This document shows positions 15,131 through 15,397 of a stretch of 15,397 nucleotides of DNA, one piece after another. The stretch comes from CAYXVU01 sp964468725 (GTDB taxonomy: Bacteria > Acidobacteriota > Blastocatellia > UBA7656). Position numbers and translations under genes: made by a program. Location of the stretch: contig CAYXVU010000147.1 in the NCBI GenBank assembly GCA_964468725.1, positions 1-15,397 of the forward strand, given 5' to 3'. Within the stretch, counting starts at the first letter, position 1, and every line of letters starts with the position of its first letter. The notes below the pieces were generated by a model that was not told the DNA's origin, searched no databases, and worked only from the letters and a program-made list of their open reading frames with translations.

Positions 15131-15282
15131 CTTGATGGGTCTGACAACGGTGAGCGAGGCACGAGCAGAGCCCGCCGATTTTCTAATTGGGTGAGACGCT
15201 CCGTAGAGAAATAGGGCGCAGATGAGTGAGCAGGGCAACGGTTGATTGATGATGCCCTGCGTCCTCCCCTTCGGGTTTTAGT
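15131..15282. other. Intergenic stretch with no recognised feature
   Basis: Between the promoter of the BNR-repeat gene and the palindromic repeat at 15283 I see no gene and no further signal. The open frame on the complement that covers part of it has biased, low-information composition (Ser/Arg-rich) and runs through the palindrome, so it is not credible. Confidence 0.5.
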
Positions 15283-15326
15283 GGTCTCCGCTCTCTGCGG
15301 ATTTGACCGCCGGAGAGGCGGAGACC
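15283..15326. repeat. Palindromic repeat (hairpin), related in composition to the one near prfA
   Basis: GGTCTCCGC (15283-15291) pairs perfectly with GCGGAGACC (15318-15326), and the interior (TCTCTGCGG against CCGGAGAG) can pair further with bulges. It shares GAGAGGCGG with the element at 497-558. It lies five bases past the stop of the possible partial gene at the right edge. Confidence 0.6.
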
Positions 15327-15331
15327 TTCGG

Positions 15332-15397
15332 CTAATTGGTGACGATGAAATCGGCGCTCCGCACAATGGTTTGCCGAGATTTGGTCGCCATCGGATC
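15332..15397 (-). CDS. Possible C-terminal end of an unidentified gene (truncated by window edge)
   Basis: The frame entering from the right edge on the minus strand reads 21 codons, DPMATKSRQTIVRSADFIVTN, then TAG. The composition looks like ordinary protein, and a palindromic hairpin follows the stop within a few bases, as expected after a gene. It is too short to identify, and could also be a chance open frame. Confidence 0.3.
   Translation of the reverse strand, partial: DPMATKSRQTIVRSADFIVTN

Noticed and set aside
15070..15366. 98-codon minus-strand open frame at the right edge
   Set aside because: It runs through the palindrome and the promoter region, is Ser/Arg/Pro-biased and has no ribosome binding site; the frame ending at 15332 is the better candidate for an incoming gene.

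Overview
The window looks like a piece of chromosome from a soil- or water-type Acidobacteriota (class Blastocatellia is my best guess). That assignment is inference from gene content and style: many secreted beta-propeller proteins (kelch-like and BNR/Asp-box), two DUF2911 lipid-free exported proteins, a DUF11/HYR giant with a cysteine-rich C-terminal module, a cytochrome c fused to a copper type II monooxygenase domain, and short GGCGGTCTCTGACCGCC-type palindromic repeats between genes. No tRNA, rRNA, transposase, phage gene or CRISPR array is visible. Two core genes anchor the segment: the 3' end of prfA (release factor 1) at the left edge and sucC (succinyl-CoA synthetase beta) at right.

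Left block (1-3881): the tail of prfA runs rightwards and converges, across a palindromic repeat, on a leftward cluster that encodes an exported metallo-beta-lactamase-fold hydrolase, an exported DUF2911 protein and a six-repeat kelch-like exported protein. The last two are tightly coupled: the ribosome binding site of the kelch gene overlaps the stop codon of the DUF2911 gene.

Middle block (3882-7698): a MocR/PdxR-type regulator (winged helix plus aminotransferase-like domain) is divergent from the hydrolase gene. Their 139-base intergenic region carries an 11-base direct repeat whose complement, AAAGTGGCTCT(A), closely resembles the operator I recall for actinobacterial PdxR. A second DUF2911 gene follows on the plus strand and converges, at a strong terminator, with a gene for an exported cytochrome c/PHM-like copper protein that has a good sigma70-type promoter.

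Right block (7904-15397): an 840-residue exported DUF11/HYR protein (minus strand, strong terminator after it), a structured 390-base divergent intergenic region, a small exported Gly-zipper protein (plus strand), a long inverted repeat, then sucC and an upstream 764-residue BNR-repeat protein, both on the minus strand and probably cotranscribed from a recognisable promoter at about 15101-15130. sucD is not next to sucC. A heptamer tandem repeat sits just upstream of the sucC start. At the right edge are a second palindromic repeat and possibly the last 21 codons of another minus-strand gene.

Most of the window is ordinary for this kind of genome. The items I find most worth checking are the PdxR-like operator and its possible control of the exported hydrolase, the heme-copper fusion protein, the orphan sucC with its repeat-bearing leader, the Lys-rich insertion in the BNR propeller protein, and the long inverted repeat at 11372-11460.
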